From assembly GCA_963749535.1 (NCBI GenBank), contig CAVVNF010000022.1:1-41384 (forward strand): DNA of 41,384 nt, read 5' to 3'. This DNA comes from Chersky-299 sp963749535 (lineage in GTDB: Bacteria; Actinomycetota; Thermoleophilia; RBG-16-64-13). The notes beneath the pieces were generated by a model, which saw only the letters and a program-made list of their open reading frames with translations, was not told the DNA's origin and ran no database searches. The position numbers and the translations under genes were made by a program. Position 1 is the stretch's first letter. Each line of letters begins with the position of its first letter. Positions 1-7,212 of this stretch are shown one piece after another.

Positions 1-172
1 TAGGCGTTTGCCATGCGTGGGTGCGGCGAGGCCGAATGGGCCGGAGCTAAACCCAGTCAGCCCGGGGACTCGTGAAGACGTTAGTGAAGGAAGAGACAAG
101 CCTTCGTCTTCCGGGCAAAGCCTGATGAGAGCCGGAGCAGTTGCCGAGACAAGGGGAGAATCGGGAGGAGAC

Positions 173-364
173 ATGGGTGAGAAAGACAACGATAAGCGCG
201 TTGCGAAGCTCGAGAAGAGGATAAAGGAGCTGGAGGACAGGCTCGCCAAGCTTGAGAAGACCGGAAAGAAGGCTGCCAAGGCCGGGAAAGAGACGGTCAC
301 GGACAAACTTGCCGAGATGGAGCGCGCCGTGCGCTCGAACGAGCGGGAGCCGGCCGACATGTGA
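173..364 (+). CDS. Small charged coiled-coil protein (paralogue A)
   Basis: The product has 63 residues, is very rich in Lys and Glu, and has heptad-like spacing of Leu and Ile over roughly residues 8-30 (motif KLEKRIKELEDRL), so a single soluble coiled coil is expected. The ATG was chosen because a strong ribosome-binding site (GGAGGAG) lies 2-8 nt before it; longer in-frame starts have none. It closely resembles the product at 6783-6974: same length, the same KRxAxLEKRxKELExRL core, a shared EKTGKKA element and a similar RxPAD C-terminus. The stop overlaps the GTG start of the next gene, so the two are probably translationally coupled. No function is recognised; a structural or nucleoid/polymer-associated role is only a guess. 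Confidence 0.75.
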   Translation: MGEKDNDKRVAKLEKRIKELEDRLAKLEKTGKKAAKAGKETVTDKLAEMERAVRSNEREPADM

Positions 365-540
365 GCTCACGCGAGGCTTACACTCGCTATCCATTGTGGA
401 GCGTCGTGCTTTACGATGGTCTGACCGTCGCGCATTTTCTGCTCGGCGGAGCCGCTCTTCTGCTGGCGTATCCGTGGCGAATCGGCACTTCTGTAGGCGC
501 AGCTTACGTGCTTTTGCGTCCTCTGAGATGTTCTTGCTGA
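361..540 (+). CDS. Small membrane protein, overlaps both neighbours
   Basis: This reading frame encodes 59 residues. It starts at a GTG that overlaps the upstream stop (GTGA) and ends in a TGA that shares its last base with the next ATG (TGATG). This tight chaining argues for a real, coupled gene. One hydrophobic helix is visible at about residues 13-41 (segments WSVVLYDGLTVAHFLLGG and AALLLAYPW), followed by a short second amphipathic stretch and a C-terminal CSC. The arrangement recalls small membrane proteins found in front of Cys-rich membrane proteins in other bacteria, but no named family is recognised. The Cys pair could bind metal or take part in thiol exchange together with the Cys-rich downstream protein; this is inference. 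Confidence 0.6.
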   Translation: MSSREAYTRYPLWSVVLYDGLTVAHFLLGGAALLLAYPWRIGTSVGAAYVLLRPLRCSC

Positions 541-908
541 TGCCTTTCACAGTCTGCCCGTCTTGCGTCTACTACCGCATCGCGGATTCAACCTGCATCT
601 CCGGCATGAATAGATGGTCGAGAAGAATCGCCCGGCAGAAAGATGCATCGAGATTCGGCGAGCGGGCTCGGGGCGTCGCGTGCTCCAATAACCTTTACCT
701 TATCGCGCTGGCCTTCCCTGTTGTCGCCGTGATTCCCGGCCTGGCGATGGACTTCTCCACATTCGCACTGGTCGCGCTACTCGTCCTTGTCGCCTTGCTG
801 ACTTGCCGCTTCTTCGTCGTCTTTCCCAAGATCGCCTGTGTCCACTGCCGGGCTAAGAATGTGTGCCCCAACGCACGCTCGATGGGCCTATCCGCACCAG
901 GGTCGTAG
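540..908 (+). CDS. Cysteine-rich two-helix membrane protein
   Basis: The 122-residue product has an N-terminal cysteine cluster (CPSCVYYR, then another Cys about ten residues later), a basic connecting segment, two adjacent hydrophobic helices at roughly residues 53-97 (LYLIALAFPVVAVIPGLAM and then a FALVALLVLVALL stretch), and a C-terminal cysteine cluster (CVHCRAKNVCPNA). Both clusters would face the same side of the membrane if the helices form a hairpin, and could hold zinc or an iron-sulfur cluster. The ATG at 540 overlaps the preceding stop; an in-frame ATG 12 nt upstream is the alternative. I recall similar 'CxxCxYY' hypothetical membrane proteins elsewhere, but cannot name a family or function. 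Confidence 0.65.
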   Translation: MPFTVCPSCVYYRIADSTCISGMNRWSRRIARQKDASRFGERARGVACSNNLYLIALAFPVVAVIPGLAMDFSTFALVALLVLVALLTCRFFVVFPKIACVHCRAKNVCPNARSMGLSAPGS

Positions 909-1007
909 TAGCCGGCTGCGCCGCCGACCCTTACAGAGCCAAGGAGCAAGCGCAGCTTGCCACGATGTCCCGGCGGTGCCTCAGGTTTCCGTTCTTTTCG
1001 CTTTGCC

Positions 1008-1050
1008 GTAACCCTCCGGTAACGCCGCGGGCCGGAAGACCGCTTACACT
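1008..1050 (+). promoter_or_regulatory. Direct-repeat promoter (two 11-bp units plus -10)
   Basis: Two 11-bp units, GTAACCCTCCG (1008-1018) and GTAACGCCGCG (1019-1029), are followed by TACACT at 1045-1050. The distance from the last unit to the -10 is 26 nt, identical to other sites in the window. No gene starts close by; a transcript would run through a second such promoter at 1173 into the acidic-protein gene at 1288, so the two may act in tandem. The stretch 909-1007 shows no gene. Confidence 0.5.
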
Positions 1051-1172
1051 TTGGATGTCTCCCATCCGCCGTGCGGGAGTCTGGAGGATGTCATTGGCGA
1101 TAGCCGGCCTGACCCACCGATGCTATTCCGCCTCGCCCCGTCCGTCCTACAGACTCCCCCCACTCTCTCACT

Positions 1173-1237
1173 TTTACCTCACTGTAATCCTGCTGTAAGC
1201 CTTCGGTCACACGGTGGCACGCCGGTCGAACTAGACT
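1173..1237 (+). promoter_or_regulatory. Four-unit direct-repeat promoter of the acidic-protein gene
   Basis: Four abutting 11-bp units start at 1173, 1184, 1195 and 1206 (first TTTACCTCACT, last GTCACACGGTG). The -10 TAGACT is at 1232-1237, 26 nt from the start of the last unit. No proper -35 is seen, as expected for an OmpR/PhoB-type activator that replaces it. The predicted start of transcription near 1244 gives a leader of about 45 nt with GAGGAG before the ATG at 1288. Confidence 0.75.
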
Positions 1238-1287
1238 GGTCTTGAAAGCCCTGGAAGTAGCCACACCAGTATGCGAGGAGATCGATC

Positions 1288-1812
1288 ATGGCGAACTTGG
1301 GCGATACCTGGAACAACGTGGCCGAAGCCGCGAGCAAGGCTCACGAGGCGGCTCGCGCCTACCAGCAACTGCGAGATGACCCGACAGGCTCCGAAGATGA
1401 GCGTGCGCTCGCGAGAAGCACCTACAGGATTGCGACCAAGCGCCTAGACGAGAGCCTCCGGGAAGCCAAACTGCAGGAGCACGACGGGCTCTGGAGTGAG
1501 GCCCTGGAAGCAGTGCAGCAGGCCCAAGCAGCTGGGCGCACTTTCTTCGCCGTGAAGCATCAACTTGGACGCTCCAAATCGGAGCGAGCCGAGGCCAAAG
1601 AGGCCTACGCCGGAGCCAAGAGCCGTCTTCGCTCCTTGCTGGTAGAACTCGATGTTGTCCGGCCGTCCGAGACCGACACGCACGACGAGGGCAAGGCCGA
1701 AACCGACGTCGCCGAGACAGGGGACGAGACCGAGCCCGCCCCTAGCGAACATGAGCCGGAGGAACCGCAGGAACCCGGCCCCCCCTCTTGGTCGGCCGGC
1801 TCGATGGCTTGA
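1288..1812 (+). CDS. Acidic helical protein with conserved C-terminal motif (paralogue 1)
   Basis: The product has 174 residues. Residues 1-125 are helical and contain two related units of about 40 residues (S..ERA.A...Y..A..RL...L.E is shared near residues 35-60 and 92-118). Residues 128-165 are a disordered tail rich in Glu, Asp, Thr and Pro. The C-terminus EEPQEPGPPSWSAGSMA matches that of the product at 4544-4780, as does the N-terminal LxDTW. A GAGGAG ribosome-binding site precedes the ATG. It lies directly behind a four-unit direct-repeat promoter and upstream of methylglyoxal synthase on the same strand. No signal peptide or enzyme motif is seen. The function is unknown; the shared regulation and ends suggest a stress-induced pair doing related jobs. 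Confidence 0.8.
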   Translation: MANLGDTWNNVAEAASKAHEAARAYQQLRDDPTGSEDERALARSTYRIATKRLDESLREAKLQEHDGLWSEALEAVQQAQAAGRTFFAVKHQLGRSKSERAEAKEAYAGAKSRLRSLLVELDVVRPSETDTHDEGKAETDVAETGDETEPAPSEHEPEEPQEPGPPSWSAGSMA

Positions 1813-2156
1813 GGCGGCCGCGCTGTCTCCGATATCTGAAGGCCGGCGGTCAGACCGTTAGAAAGGAAGAGCCGGAACGCCAGTCAGGGATCCACTTCTG
1901 GCTACCTCCGGCAACCGCCGCCGATCGTCGCGCAGTCGATCGATCGTCGCTCTCTTGCTCGGTCTTGCTATGTGCTGCGTGGCGGGTTGGCAGCTGAGGA
2001 CGCTTCCGAGCCGGAGGTTGCGTCTGGTCGGTTGCGCGCAGGGAGTCGGCGGGATACATGGACCCAGATCATCCGGTGGCTCAGGAGTGAACACGCTGCT
2101 CCTCGGCTTGCTCCTCGGCTTAGTCGAAACGAAAGATTAGAGAGGAGCGCAGCAGC
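1813..2156 (+). other. Intergenic region with decayed small membrane ORF, duplicated downstream of 4780
   Basis: No confident gene is present. Around 1935-1992 the DNA resembles 4903-4960. In one frame both would encode a short hydrophobic helix starting with SRSIVAL and containing VGL or LGL, followed by W and basic residues. Here the frame has no good start codon. The match suggests the duplication that produced the two acidic-protein genes also included this downstream segment. The ribosome-binding site of the next gene (AGAGGAG) is at 2140-2146. Confidence 0.4.
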
Positions 2157-2618
2157 ATGGCTCAAAGACCGATCCCGCACGATGCGCGTAAGACGATCGC
2201 GCTGATCGCTCACGACAACAAGAAGCAAGACCTGCTCGAATGGGCCCGCTTCAATCATGAAACCCTGACCGGGCATCGGCTGGTGGCCACCGGCACCACC
2301 GGCGGGCTCCTCGAGAAAGAACTCGGCTTGCGCGTCCAGAAGCTCAGGAGCGGTCCGTTAGGGGGCGACCAGCAGATCGGGGCCAAAATCGCCGAAGGCG
2401 AGATCGACCTGGTCATCTTCTTCTGGGACCCACTCGAGCCGCATCCGCACAACGTGGACGTGAAGGCCCTCCTGCGCATCGCCGTCGTCTACAACATCCC
2501 CATAGCCTGCAACCGCTCCACTGCGGACTTCATGATTTCCTCGCCGTTGATGTCCGAGTCCTACGAACAGCAGGGCAAGGAGGCCGGCTTGGCTCGCGCG
2601 CGGAGGTTGGGGGACTAG
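2157..2618 (+). CDS. mgsA: Methylglyoxal synthase
   Basis: MgsA converts dihydroxyacetone phosphate to methylglyoxal and inorganic phosphate, a cytosolic glycolytic bypass that is inhibited by phosphate and thus works when phosphate is scarce. The 153-residue product has the family signatures: the N-terminal IALIAHDNKKQDL strand and loop, TGTTGGLL, the phosphate-binding and catalytic SGPLGGDQQIGA, the DLVIFFWDPLEPHPHNVDV segment with the second conserved Asp, and the CNRSTADFMI C-terminal strand. Length is close to the usual 130-152. The start is supported by AGAGGAG 10 nt upstream. It may share a transcript with the direct-repeat-controlled acidic gene upstream, which would link its expression to the same signal. 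Confidence 0.95.
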   Translation: MAQRPIPHDARKTIALIAHDNKKQDLLEWARFNHETLTGHRLVATGTTGGLLEKELGLRVQKLRSGPLGGDQQIGAKIAEGEIDLVIFFWDPLEPHPHNVDVKALLRIAVVYNIPIACNRSTADFMISSPLMSESYEQQGKEAGLARARRLGD

Positions 2619-3003
2619 TCGACCGGAGTGAGTGATGGCTTGTTCTAGCCCGACGGGAACCGTTGCGGTTAGCCGACTCCGTTTGCCCGCTGAGAGCTTG
2701 CAGAGCGCCTCCTCGCATCTCTCGACGCGAGGACCCGGCAAGCTGACATTCAACGATGGCGTGCGCCACGCCGGGCAATCGCGAATTCGGAGCCAGGAAC
2801 GCGGCCATCTTCGCACTTTTACCCTGTTGTAATCTGGCTCCCGATCCCAGGTGCATCCCTTCTGCTCTTTCTGAATGGATCGCGAAATCCTGGCCGCTAC
2901 TGTTGTCCGGTCCATTGCATCCCGCGGCCTGACGGCACGGCGTGGAGATCAACGTTCGAGAGTCTTGGGCCCCTTCTCGGACGCCTTTTGGGCCGCTTTC
3001 GCC
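2619..3003. other. Intergenic region with an orphan two-unit direct repeat
   Basis: The 385 nt between mgsA and the convergent radical SAM gene hold no convincing gene. At 2818-2839 there are two 11-bp units, TTTACCCTGTT and GTAATCTGGCT, closely resembling the first two units at 1173 and 4428. The next two phases do not match and no TANNNT lies at the expected distance, so this is probably a degenerate or remnant operator rather than a working promoter. Confidence 0.4.
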
Positions 3004-4224
3004 CTAGGGCTTGGGCGTGGAGTCGAGGCGCGTGCCGGCCGCCGAAGCCTTCGCAACAAGCCCGCGCGACCGCACCTCGGCCAGCATCGTCTCCACCTTC
3101 TCTTGATTCCTCCAGAGCGCGCACCCGCCGCCGGTGTACTCGGAGAGCTCGGGCAGAGCACGTAGACCAGCCAGGAAAGGCGAGCGAAGCGCGTCTGCCA
3201 GTGAGGTTTCTCTCACATTGACGTCGGAATAGGGTGCGAATGGGCACGGTTCTAGATCGCCCGACGCGTTGATATGGACGAAACCCCTCCCTGAGGAGAG
3301 GCATCCTCCCACCTCCAGTTCGTCCCAAGGCACGGCGATGAAGAGCGCGCGGTAGCGTCTGCGCAGGAAACGCGTTCTGGATGTGACCTCACCCCGCTGC
3401 TCGTCCGTGAGTACCCATCCTTTGGTTGCCTGGTCGGTGGGCGTGTAGTCCAAGAGCAGGAAGAAACCGCAGCCCGCCTGAACCAACCCTCGTATGTAGC
3501 TCTCCCCAAGGATGGTAGAGAAGTTTCCGCTGGTCAATGTGAGAGAACAGCCAAAGAAGAGCCGCTTCTCCTTCAGATATCCCATGACTTCCATCAGCCG
3601 CCGGTAGATGCCTGCTCCCCGGTGCTCATCGGTTTCGGTGGCGGTCCCCTCAAGACTCAACATGGGGATGACGTTTCTGAGGCGGGCCAGCCGCGCCACC
3701 ATCTCGGGGTCGGCCAGCACGCCATTCGTGAGGAGGAGGAAGAGAATGTGCGGGAAGCGACCCGCGATCGTGAGGATCTCAGGACGCATGAGGGGCTCGC
3801 CGCCCGCCATCACGAAAAACGAGACGCCCAGACCCTCAGCCTCGGCCACAATGCTCTCGAGCCTAGCGCTGCTCAGTTCTTCGCCTATGGCAATGTCACG
3901 CGGAAGGGGAACTTCGAGAGAAAGGGACTCACCGGCCGAGGTCTGGAACGACCGCGCGTAGCAGCCCGTGCACTGAAGGTTGCACTGGTGCGTGACGCTG
4001 AATATGACGATCGGCGGCACTGGCAGTCCCCGTTTCCGCCATTCGGCTCGGGTCTTCGCGGCGGCGGCCTGCCAGCGGACGGTGCGAAACAACTGCCAAG
4101 CCTGCCCCGGCCTGGTGAGCGTCACCCTTACCCCGTTCCAGAAGAAAACGCCGAGCGAGCGGTCGAGCACCTTCGAGGGTACGGGACGGCCCGGGCGCCG
4201 GACGAAAGCCGAGTCCCCGGTCAT
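3004..4224 (-). CDS. Radical SAM protein with SPASM/twitch-like C-terminus
   Basis: The 406-residue product has the radical SAM cluster motif CNLQCTGC (CX3CX2C) near residue 80, the following MAGGEPLMRPE strand (the GGEP motif that binds SAM), and the partial TIM-barrel strands FLLLTNG and PMLSLEG. The C-terminus has a reduced SPASM-like Cys set: one Cys before SSGRGFVHI, one in LEPCPFAPYSD and one in GGGCALW, enough for one auxiliary cluster. A basic N-terminal helix (WRKRGLPVPP) precedes the barrel, typical of this subfamily. The ATG at 4224 was chosen; in-frame ATGs up to 4272 are possible and a TATGAT at 4265-4270 could serve as -10. It diverges from the acidic gene at 4544. The substrate is unknown; peptide modification is common for SPASM enzymes. 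Confidence 0.85.
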   Translation of the reverse strand: MTGDSAFVRRPGRPVPSKVLDRSLGVFFWNGVRVTLTRPGQAWQLFRTVRWQAAAAKTRAEWRKRGLPVPPIVIFSVTHQCNLQCTGCYARSFQTSAGESLSLEVPLPRDIAIGEELSSARLESIVAEAEGLGVSFFVMAGGEPLMRPEILTIAGRFPHILFLLLTNGVLADPEMVARLARLRNVIPMLSLEGTATETDEHRGAGIYRRLMEVMGYLKEKRLFFGCSLTLTSGNFSTILGESYIRGLVQAGCGFFLLLDYTPTDQATKGWVLTDEQRGEVTSRTRFLRRRYRALFIAVPWDELEVGGCLSSGRGFVHINASGDLEPCPFAPYSDVNVRETSLADALRSPFLAGLRALPELSEYTGGGCALWRNQEKVETMLAEVRSRGLVAKASAAGTRLDSTPKP

Positions 4225-4427
4225 GTCGTCTGCTCTCTGAGAAGTACAGCGTTGCATGGTGGCAACCATCATAACAGCGGGCTAGGGAAGGCCACCGTGT
4301 CAGCCCCCGCGGTAGGCGCTCAAGCCGTTCTCAGGCGGTCACGCATGCATGTCGTCACCATTTTGTTAGCCACCCGCTGCATAGGCCGATGGTTTTTGAC
4401 CCGCCGGCGTCCTGCGCTCCGCGCAGT

Positions 4428-4492
4428 TTTACCTGACCGTAATCCTGCTGTAATCCGTTGGTCACACAGTAGCGCGCCTGCCCGATTAGACT
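4428..4492 (+). promoter_or_regulatory. Four-unit direct-repeat promoter of the second acidic-protein gene
   Basis: Units begin at 4428, 4439, 4450 and 4461 (second unit GTAATCCTGCT is identical to the one at 1184). TAGACT lies at 4487-4492, again 26 nt from the start of the last unit. Predicted transcription starts near 4499, giving a leader of about 45 nt. The close match to 1173-1237, including flanks, indicates duplication of promoter and gene together. Confidence 0.75.
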
Positions 4493-4543
4493 GAGTTCAA
4501 GTCACAGTCGCATAGGCCGACCGAAGAGACAGGGAGACGGATC

Positions 4544-4780
4544 ATGACTCAACTCAGCGATACCTGGAGTGAAGAGACCGAAGTGACACCTACCCAAGAC
4601 GAAGAGTCCGTGGCGACAGATACGCAGGAGGAGGGGCCCGAAATGGTGATGGCCCGGGACGACGACTCCGAAACGACCAAGTCACAGGACGAGGAATCGG
4701 AGTCCGCTATCGCCGACGAGGGGCAGGAGCAGCCCCAGGAACCTAGCCCCTTCCCATGGGAAGACGGCTCGGCCTCGTGA
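4544..4780 (+). CDS. Small very acidic protein with conserved C-terminal motif (paralogue 2)
   Basis: The 78-residue product is extremely acidic (about one third Asp and Glu) with few basic residues and appears disordered. Its N-terminus (MTQLSDTW) and C-terminus (QPQEPSPFPWEDGSAS) match the ends of the product at 1288-1812, but the central helical units are missing. GGGAG lies about 8 nt before the ATG. It is driven by a four-unit direct-repeat promoter and stands divergently from a SPASM-like radical SAM gene. Conserved ends with a variable middle could mean a shared processing or binding site, or a precursor for the radical SAM enzyme; both are hypotheses. No signal peptide is visible. Confidence 0.75.
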   Translation: MTQLSDTWSEETEVTPTQDEESVATDTQEEGPEMVMARDDDSETTKSQDEESESAIADEGQEQPQEPSPFPWEDGSAS

Positions 4781-4998
4781 CGCGCCCGGCTTTCACTAGC
4801 CTCCTCCCTGGCGAAAGCCAGGCTGGGACGATCGCCCATTCCCGGCGATCGTCTAGCCGCCGTCTTTGGTCACCGTTTGACGCGTACCGCCGACTCCTGC
4901 ACAGCCGCTCGATCGTCGCCCTTGCCGTCGGTCTTGCGGTGTTTTGCTTGACAGCCTGGCGACCCAAGAGACTGTTGGGCAATGTGATCGCCCGGTGA
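4756..4998 (+). CDS. Possible small single-helix membrane peptide
   Basis: An open frame of 80 codons overlaps the end of the acidic gene. Only its last 33 residues look protein-like: a basic stretch, then a hydrophobic helix (SIVALAVGLAVFCLTAW) and a basic tail (RPKRLLG). A related sequence follows the first acidic gene at about 1935-1992, there without a usable start. The true start here is uncertain and may lie far inside. If real, it is a short membrane-anchored peptide co-transcribed with the acidic protein. The rest of 4781-5183 shows no other gene. Confidence 0.3.
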   Translation: MGRRLGLVTRPAFTSLLPGESQAGTIAHSRRSSSRRLWSPFDAYRRLLHSRSIVALAVGLAVFCLTAWRPKRLLGNVIAR

Positions 4999-5183
4999 GA
5001 CCAGACCGAGCGACCGAGATTGCGACCGAGGCAGAAACCGGCTTCGCGCGAAGGCGGTTCTTCGGTCCCCGGACATCGCATGGTCTCTGGAATGCGACTG
5101 GCGATAGCGCGTCGACCCACGAGCAGACCCCGCCGGGGAAGGCAACAGACACCGTGGCTCGTCGATGTGTCGCTTCCAAGCCA

Positions 5184-5879
5184 ATGGACCCGTTGGATCG
5201 ACTTGCCCATGCCTATGGCAGGTCGCTTTGCGGCTACAGCCGATGGGCAGTGAGATCAGCCCTCATCACCTTTGAAGGCGAATCGCCACCAGTGGGCTCG
5301 ATCGCCGTGACGTGGCACGGGCTGACCATGCTCACCTTGGCAGTTCACGCCGAGCGGAAACCACATCCGTATCACGCGTTTGTCACGCCGGGTATGGCCG
5401 GCGCGGCCATGCGGGGCTGGCTTGAAGGCAATAGCATGGAGCCTGTGCCGCTCCCGCGGGATCGTGACGGCAATCCGGCGGCCGGACTCAAGCAGATGGC
5501 TAGGGCCCTGAAAGAAGGTCACACCGTGGGGATCGCCCTGGACGGCCCTCGCGGACCTGCCCACGTCCTGCGGCCCGGCGCGCTTTGGCTCGCTCGACTG
5601 TCCGGTAGGCCCCTGGTCGTGGTCGCCTCCGCCGCTCGACCTGCGTTCCGCTACCCCCGTTGGGATCACCACCTCGTTCCACTGCCCGGTTCTAAGATCG
5701 CTATCGTCTACGGCGAGCCAATCACGGTCGACCGCCACGCCGACATCGACCCTGTTCTTGCCCAGCGAGTGACAGACGCACTCGATGCGGCCGAACACCG
5801 CGCGTGGGCCATCCTTGGCTCTCCCTCCTCCACGCGAAGCTCACCGAAGCATCCTTCGCACAGGTTACCTGCCCGTTGA
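5184..5879 (+). CDS. DUF374 lysophospholipid acyltransferase-like protein
   Basis: The product (231 residues from this ATG) belongs to the DUF374 branch of the PlsC/LpxL acyltransferase superfamily, membrane-associated enzymes that transfer acyl chains to lipid precursors. The diagnostic segments are SIAVTWHG with the conserved His near residue 48, and GIALDGPRGP followed by LRPGALWLARLSGRPLVVV, typical of DUF374. The usual second catalytic Asp four residues after the His is replaced in the WHGLTML stretch, as in other DUF374 proteins. The ATG has no clear ribosome-binding site; a GTG at 5154 behind GGGGAAGG is the alternative start. A lipid-modifying role fits the proposed phosphate-starvation setting but is inferred. 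Confidence 0.8.
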   Translation: MDPLDRLAHAYGRSLCGYSRWAVRSALITFEGESPPVGSIAVTWHGLTMLTLAVHAERKPHPYHAFVTPGMAGAAMRGWLEGNSMEPVPLPRDRDGNPAAGLKQMARALKEGHTVGIALDGPRGPAHVLRPGALWLARLSGRPLVVVASAARPAFRYPRWDHHLVPLPGSKIAIVYGEPITVDRHADIDPVLAQRVTDALDAAEHRAWAILGSPSSTRSSPKHPSHRLPAR

Positions 5880-6115
5880 CCGACCATGGCGCCGACCGAC
5901 CACGGCGCCGACCAGACTTGGCGCCGTGGCCAAGCGGCGAGGCTGCTTCGCGCCCGGCTCGGACGTCCGGGCATGTTGGGAGCGCCCGAGGTCCTCATCA
6001 TTCCCGCAGAGAACCCCAGCAAGGATTCGAGGTTTGGTAAGCCCGGCCAACGGGTAAGCCACAACTCTCCTGGGGAAGCCGGGCACCGGCCTGGCAGTCG
6101 GCAGAGGTGCGAAGA

Positions 6116-6654
6116 ATGGAAGGCAAGAACAGGGTACTCTTCTTGTGCACCGAGAATTCGGCCCGCGGACAGATGGCGGAGGCTTTCCTAACAGGTACGG
6201 AGGTGAGCACTTCGAGGCCCATAGCGCCGGCCTGGAGCCGGGAGATGTGCACCCTCTGACCATCCGGGTGATGACTGAGCAGGGCTTCGATCTGGCAGGA
6301 CACTGGGCCAAGGGCGTGCGCGAGTATCTGGGCAAGGTCTTCTTTCGCTATCTCATAATCCCCTGCGGTAAGACAGAAGACGGCTGCCCTAGAGTCTGGC
6401 CTGGAGTGAGCGAGCGCGTGTTTTGGCCCGTAGAAAATCCCACCACCTATGATGGACCAGAGGAGGAGAAGCTGAGCAAGTTCCGGGAGGTGCGCGACCA
6501 GATCAGCGAGTTGGCCAAGGCCTGGGTGGAGGAGAAGATCGCCCCTCGCCTTCCCGAAAGGACAGGAGTGGTGCCGGCGTCCGCGAGCGAGACCATGGAT
6601 CCCGGCGCCCTGGCCCTTGTCGGCCGGTCTCAGGGGGAACAAGGTATTTGGTGA
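6116..6654 (+). CDS. Arsenate reductase / low-molecular-weight phosphatase-like protein, frameshifted
   Basis: The first 27 codons encode MEGKNRVLFLCTENSARGQM, with the active-site P-loop (C-T-E-N-S-A-R) of the LMW protein-tyrosine phosphatase/ArsC family. The remainder, in another frame from about 6195, continues correctly with HSAGLEPGDVHPL, the expected second strand and helix, and ends with a VEEKIAPRL helix. A single-base indel near 6190-6200 therefore breaks an otherwise complete gene of about 175 residues. The family either reduces arsenate or dephosphorylates phosphoproteins. The Asp of the usual DP motif appears as WPVENP here. No ars operon genes are adjacent, so the substrate is open. 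Whether the frameshift is real or a sequence error cannot be told. Confidence 0.75.
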
Positions 6655-6782
6655 AGCTCGGTGAGCGCGCGTACGAAAGCCAGTCGCCTAGGTGGCCGGG
6701 GGCTCACAACGGTTTCGGCGCCTGACGGCGACAGGTGCCGTAGAGAAGCTGGGTGCCAACGTGGAAATATGGGGGAGGAAAC

Positions 6783-6974
6783 ATGGCTGACAAAGACACT
6801 GAGAAACGCCTCGCGCAACTTGAGAAGCGCATGAAGGAGCTGGAGGCAAGGCTCCCGAAACCGGAGAAGACCGGGAAGAAGGCGATCAAGGTAGCCGAAG
6901 AAGCCCCCGCGGAGAAGATCGCGCCGGTCGAGCGGGCCAAACCCGCGCGCGAGCGCAAGCCAGCCGACAAGTGA
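6783..6974 (+). CDS. Small charged coiled-coil protein (paralogue B)
   Basis: The 63-residue product is a paralogue of that at 173-364, with the same KRLAQLEKRMKELEARL helix, an EKTGKKA element and an ERKPADK end. The coiled coil is shorter because Pro residues follow it (RLPKPEK), and the C-terminal half is Ala/Pro/Lys-rich. GGGGGAGG lies 4 nt before the ATG, which decides the start against a longer frame from 6753. It is flanked by an ArsC-like gene and a convergent flavodoxin gene. The function is unknown. Confidence 0.75.
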   Translation: MADKDTEKRLAQLEKRMKELEARLPKPEKTGKKAIKVAEEAPAEKIAPVERAKPARERKPADK

Positions 6975-7212
6975 CTCTTTAGGAAACGGTAGCCGCCGAA
7001 CAGTCCGGACTCAGCACTCTTATCAGGCGAGCAGCGCCGGTGATACGCTGATAGCCAGCTCAACTGCCGCACCGCTCGCGCCGCGATGGCCAGCGTCTCC
7101 CGTCAACTTGTCAATTCGACAAAGCACTGCTCTGATGTGCCGCTTGGCGGTGTGCGTGTTGCCGCTCCGTGCCATGCGCCGTCCTCGTGGCTGCTCACCT
7201 TCGCAGCCACGT

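Noticed and set aside
2818..2861. A further operator-controlled promoter after mgsA
   Set aside because: Only two of four units match, there is no TANNNT at 26-27 nt, and no gene follows on the plus strand.
4944..5183. Extending the DUF374 acyltransferase to a start at 4944
   Set aside because: The extra 80 residues show no family similarity or domain character and the TTG there has no ribosome-binding site.
5882..5940. Short repeated GGCGCCGACC-type elements after the acyltransferase gene
   Set aside because: Only two or three imperfect copies in GC-rich DNA; no consistent period or hairpin.
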